Below, piece after piece: positions 1-5,374 of a stretch of DNA of 6,839 bases. This DNA comes from Nitrospiraceae bacterium (lineage in GTDB: Bacteria > Nitrospirota_A > Leptospirillia > Leptospirillales > Leptospirillaceae), in the NCBI GenBank assembly GCA_028064945.1, contig JAPTWQ010000103.1, positions 1-6,839 of the forward strand, given 5' to 3'. Every line of letters begins with the position of its first letter. Position 1 is the first letter of the stretch. The position numbers and the translations under genes were made by a program. The notes beneath the pieces were generated by a model. That model was not told the DNA's origin. It worked only from the letters and a program-made list of their open reading frames with translations, and ran no database searches.

Positions 1-81
1 AAAAAGGATAGAACGCCCGGATCTCTCGCGAAAAGAGGCTGGGAGATCCGAAAGAGCCGGAGAAATGTTTTCACTGGTCAC
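1..81 (-). CDS. 5' end of an unidentified leftward gene (27 codons visible)
   Basis: On the minus strand a GTG at 81-79 opens a reading frame that stays open to the window edge. Its N-terminus reads V/M-TSENISPALSDLPASF and continues RERSGRSILF. The start is well supported. AAGGAGGG (plus-strand 88-95) lies six bases upstream, and an in-frame TAA at 96-94 rules out an upstream start in this frame. The visible residues show no membrane segment, signal peptide or motif that I recognise, so I assign no function. The gene is transcribed away from the transporter at 788, and about 700 bases separate the two. Existence of the gene is likely from the ribosome binding site. Its identity cannot be judged from 27 residues. 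Confidence 0.65.
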   Translation of the reverse strand, partial: MTSENISPALSDLPASFRERSGRSILF

Positions 82-96
82 GGGCGACCCTCCTTA

Positions 97-645
97 GTGG
101 GATGTCATGGAACGGGCGTCCGGTCAGGATGGCAAACGGTCCATGCTTTTATAAAAGACGCGTCACCGGAAAAAAACAATTGGCCGTCTGGCCGATCCTG
201 AAAGAATCTTGTTGTGGCGCCTATGTCCAGAACGTTGCGGGATGGTGCGCTGTCGGAGTTCGATGTCGGGTGAGACTGGTGGTTTCAGGGGCTGACCGCT
301 GCGCACCCGGAAGTCCTCTCCCGGATAGGGCAGTAAATTTTTTCCTCTCTTATTTATTTTCTGATTTTCTTGCCGTCTATTTTGTTACGCATCATCACGT
401 CTGGCGCGCGGAAAAGCCTTTCCGGACGCGTCGGCCGATGAAGCCCCGAAGATCACTCGAACCGTTTGTGCATGTTTATAGTCTTGCAACTGAAGAAAAG
501 AATGTCAAACCCAAAATCCCATTTTTGGAACCGGATTTCTTGATTTTGTCTTTCTGTTTTGGGGTTTTTTATTTTTTTTGGATTCATTTTCGTCGGGCCG
601 GAAATCTTTTTGGGATTTTTTTATTAAAAAAAGTCTTTTTATGGG
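97..645. other. Long intergenic region, T-rich on the right, no convincing gene
   Basis: This stretch separates the divergent genes starting at 81 (-) and 788 (+). Open frames cross it, but none has a ribosome binding site, and their translations are arginine- and aromatic-rich with no recognisable domain. Two structures are visible. CTTTTATAAAAG at 146-157 is a perfect 12-base palindrome. A hairpin at 405-430 has stem CGGAAA/TTTCCG around loop AGCC, extended by CGCG/CGCG after a two-base bulge. From about 335 to 645 the plus strand carries many T runs, unlike the flanking genes. The leftward gene's promoter should lie in the left part, but I cannot place it confidently. Confidence 0.5.
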
Positions 646-674
646 TTGCCGTGATGGTGTGTCGATGCTAGCAT
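646..674 (+). promoter_or_regulatory. Candidate sigma-70 promoter for the ProP-like transporter
   Basis: TTGCCG (646-651) and TAGCAT (669-674) are separated by exactly 17 bases, each matching four of six consensus positions. The -10 box overlaps the perfect palindrome ATGCTAGCAT (665-674). The leader to the chosen start codon would be about 105 bases. Two other candidate promoters in this window (upstream of tRNA-Cys and of the small gene at 5946) also have a TTGCC-type -35 with 17-base spacing, which gives this one some extra support. It is inferred from sequence only. Confidence 0.35.
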
Positions 675-787
675 GAGGAAATTCCCCTTGGTTTTCTGAT
701 CCTGTTGTGTTCAGAAAGTCAGGGGGATTCTGTTTTTGTATCCGGAGGTCAATCAGAAAGAACAGACAGATAGAACGGGGGATGCGC

Positions 788-2248
788 ATGGCGGCCAAGC
801 TCAGAAGACGGGATATCGCAGTTGTCCGTCCGGACGTGGCCCGAAAGGCGGCCTTCGGAGCGGCTGTCGGAAACGCGATGGAATGGTTCGATTTCGGGAT
901 CTATTCCTATCTGGCGGTGACCATCGGGCGGATTTTTTTTCCCCAGGTCGATCCCGACGCCCAGTTGGTCGCCTCCTTCGCAACGTTTGCGGTGGCCTTC
1001 GTTGCCAGGCCCGCAGGTGCGGTCTTCTTCGGACGACTGGGTGACGCGATCGGTCGGAAGACGGTCCTGGTGGTTACGCTGGCGATTATGGCCATCAGCA
1101 CGTTTTCGATCGGACTGATTCCCGGTTACCGGACCATCGGGTTCCCCGCGGCACTGCTCCTTTTCCTGGCCCGCCTGGTGCAGGGTTTTTCGACGGGTGG
1201 GGAGTACGCCGGGGCCATGACGTACGTCGTGGAATATTCTCCGGACAAGCGGCGTGGAAGGATGGCGAGCCTCCTGGAGATTGGTACCCTGACGGGCTTT
1301 ATTCTCGGCGCCGGAATGGTCACGGCCCTCACATACTGGCTGGGACCGGAAAAGATGATTCAATGGGGGTGGCGCCTCCCTTTTTTCATCGCAGCTCCGA
1401 TCGGACTTTTTTCCGCATGGTTCCGAAGCCGGCTTGAAGAGACCCCCGTTTTCGAATCCCTCGAAAAGAGTCCGGAAGACCGGCAGCCCCGGGGGTCGTT
1501 GGGAGATCTTCTGCGCGTCCACTGGCGGCCCATGTCGATCGGTCTCGGTCTGGTTCTCTTCTATAACGTCATCGACTACATGGTCCTGTCCTACATGCCT
1601 TCCTATCTCTCTTCGGTTCTTGGGTACGGGGAAACCAAAGGGCTGTTGCTGATCCTTGTCGTCATGCTCATCATGATCCCGGTCGTGTTCCTGGTTGGCG
1701 CCGCCAGCGACCGCTGGGGGCGAAACCCCATCATTCGCGGTGCGCTTGTGAGCCTCATCGTCTTCACGGTGCCTGCCTTTCTCCTGGTTCAGAACGGGCA
1801 GGACAAAATCGTGTTTGCGGGGCTTGTCGTGCTCGGAGCCCATCTGGCGGCTTTTGAAGGTACGATGACTTCGACTTTGCCATCCCTCTTCTTTACGGAG
1901 GTCCGTTATGGGGCATTGGCGATCACCTATAATTTTTCCACGTCCGTTTTCGGGGGAACCACGCCTCTCGTTTTGTCCCTTTTGGTACGCCAGTTCCACG
2001 ATCGGCTCATTCCGGCTTATTTTCTGATCGGTGCGGCGTTCATCGGTCTGGCCGTCAGTCTGTTCGTCAAGGAGACCGCGAGCCGTTCCCTCCGGGGGTC
2101 GACACCGGTGGTAGCCGATTCGGGGGAAATAGGGGGAGTCCTGGCCCGTCCGGAGGATGCGGTTTGGTGGGCGGAGGAACCGGAAGCTCCGGGACAACAA
2201 AAGATATCGGATGGTGGGGTGGAAAAGGGGATTCCCCGGGAAGGCTGA
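788..2248 (+). CDS. proP: ProP-like MFS transporter (metabolite:H+ symporter subfamily)
   Basis: This is a 486-residue inner-membrane transporter with about twelve helices. The sequence resembles E. coli ProP (proline/glycine betaine:H+ symporter, about 500 residues) along nearly its whole length. Shared hallmarks are NAMEWFDFGIY (29-39), the loop 2-3 motif GRLGDAIGRK (82-91), QGFSTGGEYAGA (132-143), VEYSPDKRRG (148-157), WGWRLPFF (193-200), LEETP (216-220), the second signature SDRWGRNP (307-314) and KETASRSLRG (428-437). ProP imports compatible solutes under osmotic stress. Relatives in this subfamily carry dicarboxylates or other metabolites, so the substrate is an inference. The C-terminal tail (about 440-486) is short and shows no coiled coil like the one in E. 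coli ProP. I chose the ATG at 788 because GGGGG lies six bases upstream. ATG 782 and an upstream GTG at 707 are in frame but less well placed. The gene converges on the leftward regulator ending at 2284. Confidence 0.9.
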   Translation: MAAKLRRRDIAVVRPDVARKAAFGAAVGNAMEWFDFGIYSYLAVTIGRIFFPQVDPDAQLVASFATFAVAFVARPAGAVFFGRLGDAIGRKTVLVVTLAIMAISTFSIGLIPGYRTIGFPAALLLFLARLVQGFSTGGEYAGAMTYVVEYSPDKRRGRMASLLEIGTLTGFILGAGMVTALTYWLGPEKMIQWGWRLPFFIAAPIGLFSAWFRSRLEETPVFESLEKSPEDRQPRGSLGDLLRVHWRPMSIGLGLVLFYNVIDYMVLSYMPSYLSSVLGYGETKGLLLILVVMLIMIPVVFLVGAASDRWGRNPIIRGALVSLIVFTVPAFLLVQNGQDKIVFAGLVVLGAHLAAFEGTMTSTLPSLFFTEVRYGALAITYNFSTSVFGGTTPLVLSLLVRQFHDRLIPAYFLIGAAFIGLAVSLFVKETASRSLRGSTPVVADSGEIGGVLARPEDAVWWAEEPEAPGQQKISDGGVEKGIPREG

Positions 2249-2283
2249 AAGGTATTGGCACGAAAACGAGGGGTTCTTGGTTT

Positions 2284-2625
2284 TCAGTGGATCGAATCGG
2301 CATAGGGTGCGGCTCGACCGCCCCCTATGCCGATTTCCAGCAAGTCAGGGTGCTTTTCCGCGATGCGAAGAAGGGTCGCCGCGGCTCCTGAGGGTCTTCG
2401 TCGTCCCTGCTCCCAATCCTGGAGTGTCCGGACCGAGACGCCGAGGATTTCGGCGAACTCGCTTTGGGAAAGACCCGAAGCCTTCCGGATCCGGGCGGCG
2501 GCCGGAAGGGAAACGGAGACCCTCTTCCCTTTTCCGGCCTGAATTTCCCGGACGCCGTCCAAAACTTCCAGCCAGATGTCCCGTCCTTTTTCCATTTTCT
2601 CAAGTTCCTTGTCAGATTTGGCCAT
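2284..2625 (-). CDS. HTH regulator of NadS/HigA antitoxin type, no adjacent toxin
   Basis: This is a 113-residue cytoplasmic DNA-binding protein. The Xre-type helix-turn-helix spans about 43-80, with the family-typical stretch GLSQSEFAEILGVSVRTLQD (51-70) followed by WEQGRRRPSG (71-80). IAEKHPD (88-94) is the usual end of NadS/HigA-2-like antitoxins, so the tail after about residue 98 is extra and is partly encoded by the inverted repeat at 2295-2335. The N-terminal 40 residues are charged, as in relatives. The start is the ATG at 2625, with GGAGA seven bases upstream (plus 2633-2637); an in-frame TTG six bases further out is less likely. Family members normally pair with and neutralise a RelE/HigB-like mRNA-cleaving toxin encoded just upstream, and they repress their own operon. 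Here the upstream position is taken by mobile-element sequence, so it is probably an orphan. Family assignment is firm; current function is inferred. Confidence 0.85.
   Translation of the reverse strand: MAKSDKELEKMEKGRDIWLEVLDGVREIQAGKGKRVSVSLPAAARIRKASGLSQSEFAEILGVSVRTLQDWEQGRRRPSGAAATLLRIAEKHPDLLEIGIGGGRAAPYADSIH
2295..2335. repeat. Long inverted repeat between convergent genes
   Basis: AATCGGCATAGGG (2295-2307) is perfectly complementary to CCCTATGCCGATT (2323-2335). The stem continues inward as GCGG/CCGC after one mismatch, leaving loop CTCGA. It lies inside the last codons of the leftward regulator and just downstream of the rightward transporter, where a bidirectional terminator would be expected. 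Neither strand has a proper T run after the stem, so intrinsic termination is uncertain. It may instead stabilise mRNA 3' ends or be a repeat remnant. Confidence 0.6.
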
Positions 2626-2654
2626 TTTCAAATCTCCATCACAAGGTTTAATCC

Positions 2655-2680
2655 ACCGGCTTTAGCCGGTCCGCTTTAGC
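2655..2680. repeat. GCTTTAGC hairpin, possible IS200/IS605 end remnant
   Basis: ACCGGCT-TT-AGCCGGT (2655-2670) is a perfect 7-bp inverted repeat with a two-base centre. Its core GCTTTAGC (2659-2666) recurs at 2673-2680, 14 bases later. Small hairpins with a CTTTAG centre are typical of the ends of IS200/IS605-family elements, where they are recognised as single-stranded DNA. No tnpA or tnpB gene is present, so this could be a decayed end. It could also be a chance structure that now lies in the leader of the leftward HTH gene. Confidence 0.4.
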
Positions 2681-2682
2681 TG

Positions 2683-2688
2683 TGTCAA
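2683..2688 (-). promoter_or_regulatory. Consensus -35 box at the IS21-type terminus, facing the HTH gene
   Basis: The terminal TGTCAA of the IS21-like remnant reads TTGACA on the minus strand, a perfect -35 hexamer pointing toward the HTH gene that starts at 2625. The region 17-18 bases downstream (CTAAAG or TAAAGC, within the GCTTTAGC hairpin) is only a weak -10, so promoter activity is uncertain. Outward -35 boxes at the termini are a known feature of IS21, where abutted ends create a junction promoter. Confidence 0.35.
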
Positions 2689-2717
2689 TAGGATTGAAAA
2701 ATACCCCCCTCTGGTTT

Positions 2718-3222
2718 TTAAAGAGTCTCTCTTTTGGGTTCCTCCGGATGTCGGGACAAGAGTCCTGATTTCCGCTTTTCCTTGAGCCGGTAGCTCTCTC
2801 CCTTGATATTGACCGTGGTGGCGTGATGCAGAATCCGCTCCAGAATGGCACTGGCGATGATCGGGTCTCCAAAGATCTCTCCCCGGTTGGCATAGGACTG
2901 GTTCGAAGAGAGGATCATCGAACCTTTCTCGTACCGCCGGGAGATCAGCTGGAAAAACAGGTTGGCCCCAAGCTGGTCAATCGGGATATAGCCGATTTCG
3001 TCGACGATCAAGAGTTTGTACTGGGCCAGCTGCTTGAGCTTTTCTTCCAGACGTCCTTCCTGATGGAACCGGGTCAACGAGGCGATCAGGGACTGGGCTC
3101 CGACAAAGAGGGTCCGATAGCCGCCCTGGATCGCTTCCACGCCCAAGGCCATGGCCAAATGGGTCTTTCCCACGCCGGGAGGCCCCAGAAAAACCACATT
3201 GTCCCCATTGGCCACCCACCGG
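2718..3222 (-). pseudogene. istB: istB, 5'-truncated IS21 transposition ATPase
   Basis: IstB is the AAA+ ATPase that assists the IstA transposase in IS21 target capture. The surviving frame, numbered from GTG 3215, has Walker A GPPGVGKTH (11-19), Walker B LLIVDEIG (68-75), the sensor region SSNQSYANRGEIFGD (103-117) and the family C-terminus ERILHHATTVNIKGESYRLK (126-145). About 165 residues remain of the usual 240-265, so roughly the first 90 are lost. Just upstream of GTG 3215 the frame reads W, R, H and then a TGA at 3227-3225 contributed by the abutting TGTCA end. No ribosome binding site precedes the GTG. A shortened product without its N-terminal IstA-interacting part would probably not work. 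Confidence 0.9.
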
Positions 3223-3280
3223 TGTCAAGAGGAAAAAAGTTTGTCCGTTTTTCCGGATTAAACCTGTCCCTTTTTCCCGA
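3223..3280 (+). mobile_element. Second IS21-like terminus with internal direct repeats
   Basis: TGTCAAGAGGA (3223-3233) matches the terminus at 2683 in 10 of 11 bases, in the same orientation. It is followed by a 16-base direct repeat, TGTCCGTTTTTCCGGA (3242-3257) and TGTCCCTTTTTCCCGA (3265-3280), identical at 14 positions and 23 bases apart. Terminal repeats of this kind are typical of IS21-family ends. The element body should extend to the right, but no istA-like frame is found there, so only the tip survives. The istB coding sequence stops exactly at its first TG, as expected of a transpositional joint rather than a random deletion. Confidence 0.5.
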
Positions 3281-3744
3281 AAGCATTCCTCCCCTGTGAG
3301 AGAGCCGATCCGATTGTTCAATCGCTCTCCCGGTTTTTGTCGTCGTTTTCCTCACCCATTTTTCGATTTTTGAGCCTGATTTTTCCTGAATTCGACTTTT
3401 CCACAGGGCTAAGTGGTTGATAAAAAAGAAAAGCCTGATGAGGGTTGAGGATTTAGTAAAAAGAACAAACCGATAACTGTAAAATACCCAATACTCCGAA
3501 ACCAGTTCATCTGCACGAACGAAAGGATTTTCAATTCTGCCCTTCCTCTCAAATCCACGACTTTTTTTGAGGAACCCAAAGAGTGAATCTACCTACACGA
3601 ACGGCCAACGCCGTCTCGACCTCATCTGGACTCCTTCGATTGGTTTTGATCTTATAAGAACCTTCGCATTCTACCCATCACCTTCCCTGGAGTCCGCATG
3701 AATTTTGAGAATTATGACCTCTGCTTTGGTGCTTATATCGAATC
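3281..3744. other. Gene-free AT-richer stretch between IS21 debris and the small RHH gene
   Basis: No frame here has both a ribosome binding site and a recognisable product. Visible structures are a hairpin at 3300-3329 (CGATT-GTTC-AATCG flanked by GAGAG/CTCTC with a bulge) followed by TTTTT at 3334-3338, which might terminate rightward transcription. There is also a direct repeat AGCCTGAT near 3373 and 3432, and CACGAACG near 3515 and 3596. The base composition is lower in GC than the transporter gene, which fits foreign or decayed DNA. Confidence 0.45.
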
Positions 3745-3757
3745 ATGATACGATTCA
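3739..3757. promoter_or_regulatory. Inverted repeat upstream of the RHH gene, possible operator
   Basis: GAATC (3740-3744) and GATTC (3752-3756) form an imperfect dyad that encloses the 8-base palindrome ATCATGAT (3742-3749). It sits directly ahead of the ribosome binding site of the gene at 3775. Ribbon-helix-helix proteins commonly bind short dyads in their own promoters, so this is a plausible autoregulatory site. No clear -35/-10 pair can be assigned nearby. The 11 bases CGAATCATGAT recur at the gene's stop codon. Confidence 0.3.
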
Positions 3758-3774
3758 CGAAAGGAGGAATTCAC

Positions 3775-4053
3775 ATGGGGAGAAAAAAGGTCTGGAGCAC
3801 GGCCAGCGAACGGGCCGAAGCCTCCCGGAAACGGCGTGAAGCCATCGATGGGGTGAAGGCGCTCCGGCTGATGCAGTTTTCCCTCCAGCTTTCAGACAAG
3901 TTTATTCTGGAGGACCTTCAGGAAGCATGGGGATGTACCCGATCCGGGGTCGTGGTCCGGCTCCTGAAAGAGGCCGGGATTCGCTACGGAAAGGAGATTC
4001 GGACGGTCCAGGAGAAACGGAGGGAGAGGGAGAGAAAAGAAAGCGAATCATGA
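3775..4053 (+). CDS. Small basic protein, ribbon-helix-helix-like DNA-binding
   Basis: This is a 92-residue protein. The start is fixed by a perfect AAAGGAGG (3761-3768) six bases upstream of ATG 3775; an in-frame ATG at 3745 would place the ribosome binding site inside the gene. The N-terminus (1-31) is rich in lysine and arginine. The middle has the ribbon-helix-helix pattern: a beta strand MQFSLQLS (33-40), helix DKFILEDLQEAWG (41-53), the turn CTRSG (54-58) and helix VVVRLLKEAG (59-68). The C-terminus (71-92) is a highly charged Arg/Glu/Lys tail. Such proteins act as dimeric repressors, antitoxins or plasmid copy-number regulators. No toxin or plasmid gene adjoins it, and I do not recognise a named family, so the role is open. 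It lies alone between IS21 debris and an IS1595 element, which suggests accessory DNA. Confidence 0.75.
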   Translation: MGRKKVWSTASERAEASRKRREAIDGVKALRLMQFSLQLSDKFILEDLQEAWGCTRSGVVVRLLKEAGIRYGKEIRTVQEKRRERERKESES

Positions 4054-4093
4054 TGCCTTTTCATCTGGAGGATTCCGGTCCTGTCAATGAAGG

Positions 4094-4131
4094 CTCCCGA
4101 ATAGTGGTGGTTCGGAGAAGGCTCTTTTTTT
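4094..4131 (+). terminator. Weak candidate terminator after the RHH gene
   Basis: CTCCCGAA and TTCGGAG (4111-4117) form a seven-pair stem with one bulged C and a nine-base loop. A T run begins at 4125, seven bases after the stem. The gap between stem and T run makes it imperfect. The IS1595 element begins two bases after the T run, so the insertion landed beside or within this terminator. Confidence 0.35.
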
Positions 4132-4133
4132 AT

Positions 4134-4156
4134 GGCTATGTTGCCGTTTCATGTTG
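4134..4156 (+). repeat. IS1595 terminal inverted repeat, transposase 3' side
   Basis: This 23-bp end is perfectly complementary to 5162-5184. On the minus strand it also encodes the transposase C-terminus and stop codon (4136-4138). Confidence 0.95.
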
Positions 4157-5116
4157 TAGCTCATAGCGACCAGCTGATACAGTCAACCACAGAGCGGAGT
4201 TGAGATGCTCTCCAAATGTCTCGATCATGCGACGCCAGCCCAGGTAGTGGTCCAGATACTTGGTGGCCACCCCATGGAACCGTCGCATCCATTCCTTCAG
4301 GCGCGAATGGTAGGCGTTCGCATTCTGGATATGGTAGACGCCGGCCAATACTCTGATTCCCTTGCTCAGGTTGACCGCCCGGTGAGCCACGCCTATCTCC
4401 CGGGCCGCCAGGGCGATGGGGCCCTTTCCTCCTCCGTCGGAACAGAGAACCGCATCCCGGGCCAGGAGAGGCTTCAGAACCGCTTCGATCTCCCGATGGT
4501 CGTCCTTCGGAAGGATCGCATCAGCGGTCGCGCCCGACCGGTCGCGAATTACCAGGACCGGGACCTGCTCCCGGGAGAGCCCGCGTTTGGCGGCTCGCCC
4601 GCCCCGTTTTCGGGCCCGTCTCGGGAGCCCGCCCCGTTGCCCCTTATAGGATCTCAAAAACCAGGTCTCGTCGGTTTCGACGATGCCGCTTTCCTTCCGG
4701 GCCTGGAGATTGGCGGGCAAGGCCAGGAATCGGTGTCTCCACAAAAAGGCTGCTTTCGTGTTGATCCCGCATCGTCCGGCCGCCTTCCGGACCGACTCCC
4801 CTTCGTGGAACTTTTCCAGGAAGAAAAGCCAGCGGTCCTTGTGATGAAGACCCGCAAGCGGCGTGTCCGTCAACGCATTGAAGGTGCGTTTGCATCCCCG
4901 GCACCGGAATCGCGGGAGTCCGGCCGCGTGCCCCCATGGTCGGATCTCCGGGTGGTGGCAATGAGGACAAGCGGTGGGAGTTCCCACCAAGGAGATCACC
5001 TCGGAGACCAGGTCTTTCTTGTCCCGCCACTCGATCGCAACCTTGAGATCATGTCTCTGCGCCGATGTCATGGAGCCAACAGCTCGAAGACATTGTTGGA
5101 ATGTAGGTTTCTTCAT
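4136..5116 (-). CDS. IS1595-family transposase (ISXO2-like)
   Basis: This 326-residue transposase cuts and rejoins the element ends. An N-terminal zinc ribbon has CPHC (50-53) and CRGC (72-75). The ISXO2-like catalytic domain follows, with acidic residues at D149 (VETDETWF) and D227 (CSDGGGKG). The third active-site position lies in HIQNANAYHSRLKEWMRRF (262-280), most likely N265 or H270, as IS1595 transposases often carry Asn or His instead of Glu. HGVATKYLDHYLGW (281-294) is a conserved block of this subgroup. ATG 5116 has AGGAGG eight bases upstream; an in-frame TTG at 5137 precedes that site and is unlikely. The last codons, His-Glu-Thr-Ala-Thr-stop, are encoded by the terminal inverted repeat itself, and the TAG ends two bases inside the element tip. 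No frameshift or premature stop is seen. Confidence 0.95.
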   Translation of the reverse strand: MKKPTFQQCLRAVGSMTSAQRHDLKVAIEWRDKKDLVSEVISLVGTPTACPHCHHPEIRPWGHAAGLPRFRCRGCKRTFNALTDTPLAGLHHKDRWLFFLEKFHEGESVRKAAGRCGINTKAAFLWRHRFLALPANLQARKESGIVETDETWFLRSYKGQRGGLPRRARKRGGRAAKRGLSREQVPVLVIRDRSGATADAILPKDDHREIEAVLKPLLARDAVLCSDGGGKGPIALAAREIGVAHRAVNLSKGIRVLAGVYHIQNANAYHSRLKEWMRRFHGVATKYLDHYLGWRRMIETFGEHLNSALWLTVSAGRYELQHETAT

Positions 5117-5161
5117 GGGAATCACCTCCTGAATCAAACCTACACCTGATCAGGATGCTTG

Positions 5162-5184
5162 CAACATGAAACGGCAACATAGCC
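5162..5184 (-). repeat. IS1595 terminal inverted repeat, transposase 5' side
   Basis: This is the perfect partner of the 4134-4156 end, 46 bases upstream of the transposase start codon. The transposase promoter must lie in or near this end, but I see no strong -35/-10 pair in the short leader. Confidence 0.95.
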
Positions 5185-5219
5185 TTATATTTTAGGGAGA
5201 GGAAAACTGCCTGAAATGC

Positions 5220-5294
<75 letters not shown>

Positions 5295-5335
5295 GCACTT
5301 TGTTTCGAGGGGCCTTGCGAACGAAACGAAGGAAA

Positions 5336-5364
5336 ATTCTAGCAGATCGATTCTTGCCCGGCAA
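5336..5364 (-). promoter_or_regulatory. Promoter of tRNA-Cys
   Basis: On the minus strand TTGCCG (5364-5359) and TAGAAT (5341-5336) are separated by exactly 17 bases. Transcription would start near 5329, about 35 bases ahead of the mature tRNA 5' end. The box lies just after the stop codon of the membrane-protein gene on the same strand, so tRNA-Cys need not depend on readthrough from that gene. Confidence 0.6.
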
Positions 5365-5374
5365 CTGATTTTGC

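Larger units (their letters stand above)
2683..3222 (-). mobile_element. Truncated IS21-family element (terminus plus istB 3' part)
   Basis: The left boundary is taken as TGTCAATAGGA at 2683-2693, whose 5'-TGTCA and position just beyond the istB stop codon fit an IS21-family end. It is followed inward by an A/T stretch and CCCCCC (2704-2709). Inside lies the C-terminal part of istB on the minus strand. The element lacks istA, the start of istB and its own other end. It is cut at 3222 by a second sequence beginning TGTCAAGAGGA. It cannot be autonomous. No target duplication can be identified because one end is missing. Confidence 0.7.
4134..5184 (-). mobile_element. Complete IS1595-family insertion sequence, 1051 bp
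   Basis: The element is bounded by a perfect 23-bp inverted repeat, at 4134-4156 (starts GGCTATGTTGCC) and 5162-5184 (ends GGCAACATAGCC). The sole gene is the transposase on the minus strand, filling nearly the whole element. Both flanks carry TTAT (4130-4133 and 5185-5188). IS1595 elements usually make an 8-bp duplication, and the flanking octamers TTTTTTAT and TTATATTT do not match, so the duplication has decayed, is short, or the flanks were rearranged. With perfect ends and an intact transposase it may still be mobile. Confidence 0.92.

Noticed and set aside
190..265. Minus-strand pieces resembling B12-box fragments (CCCGCAAC, GCCAC, CAGGAT in that order) that hinted at a cobalamin riboswitch ahead of the leftward gene
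   Set aside because: The GGTG/AATCC core and the closing stem pairs are missing, so the resemblance is too fragmentary. An Rfam RF00174 search would settle it.
102..671. A 189-codon open frame on the plus strand in the left intergenic region
   Set aside because: No ribosome binding site before its ATG, a translation with no recognisable domain, and T-run-derived phenylalanine stretches at the end. It looks like chance openness.
749..2200. A 483-codon open frame antisense to the transporter
   Set aside because: It is a shadow of the transporter's codon bias, and its translation is a low-complexity mix of charged residues with no domain.
3397..3405. TTTTCCACA, one mismatch from a DnaA box, in the gene-free stretch
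   Set aside because: A single copy without iterons or a replication gene is not evidence of an origin.
4205..5149. A 314-codon plus-strand frame opposite the IS1595 transposase
   Set aside because: It is antisense to a clearly recognised transposase, with no domain and no ribosome binding site.
2683..5184. The possibility that the whole patch is one composite transposon
   Set aside because: The IS21 debris and the IS1595 element belong to different families and share no ends, so they are independent insertions.
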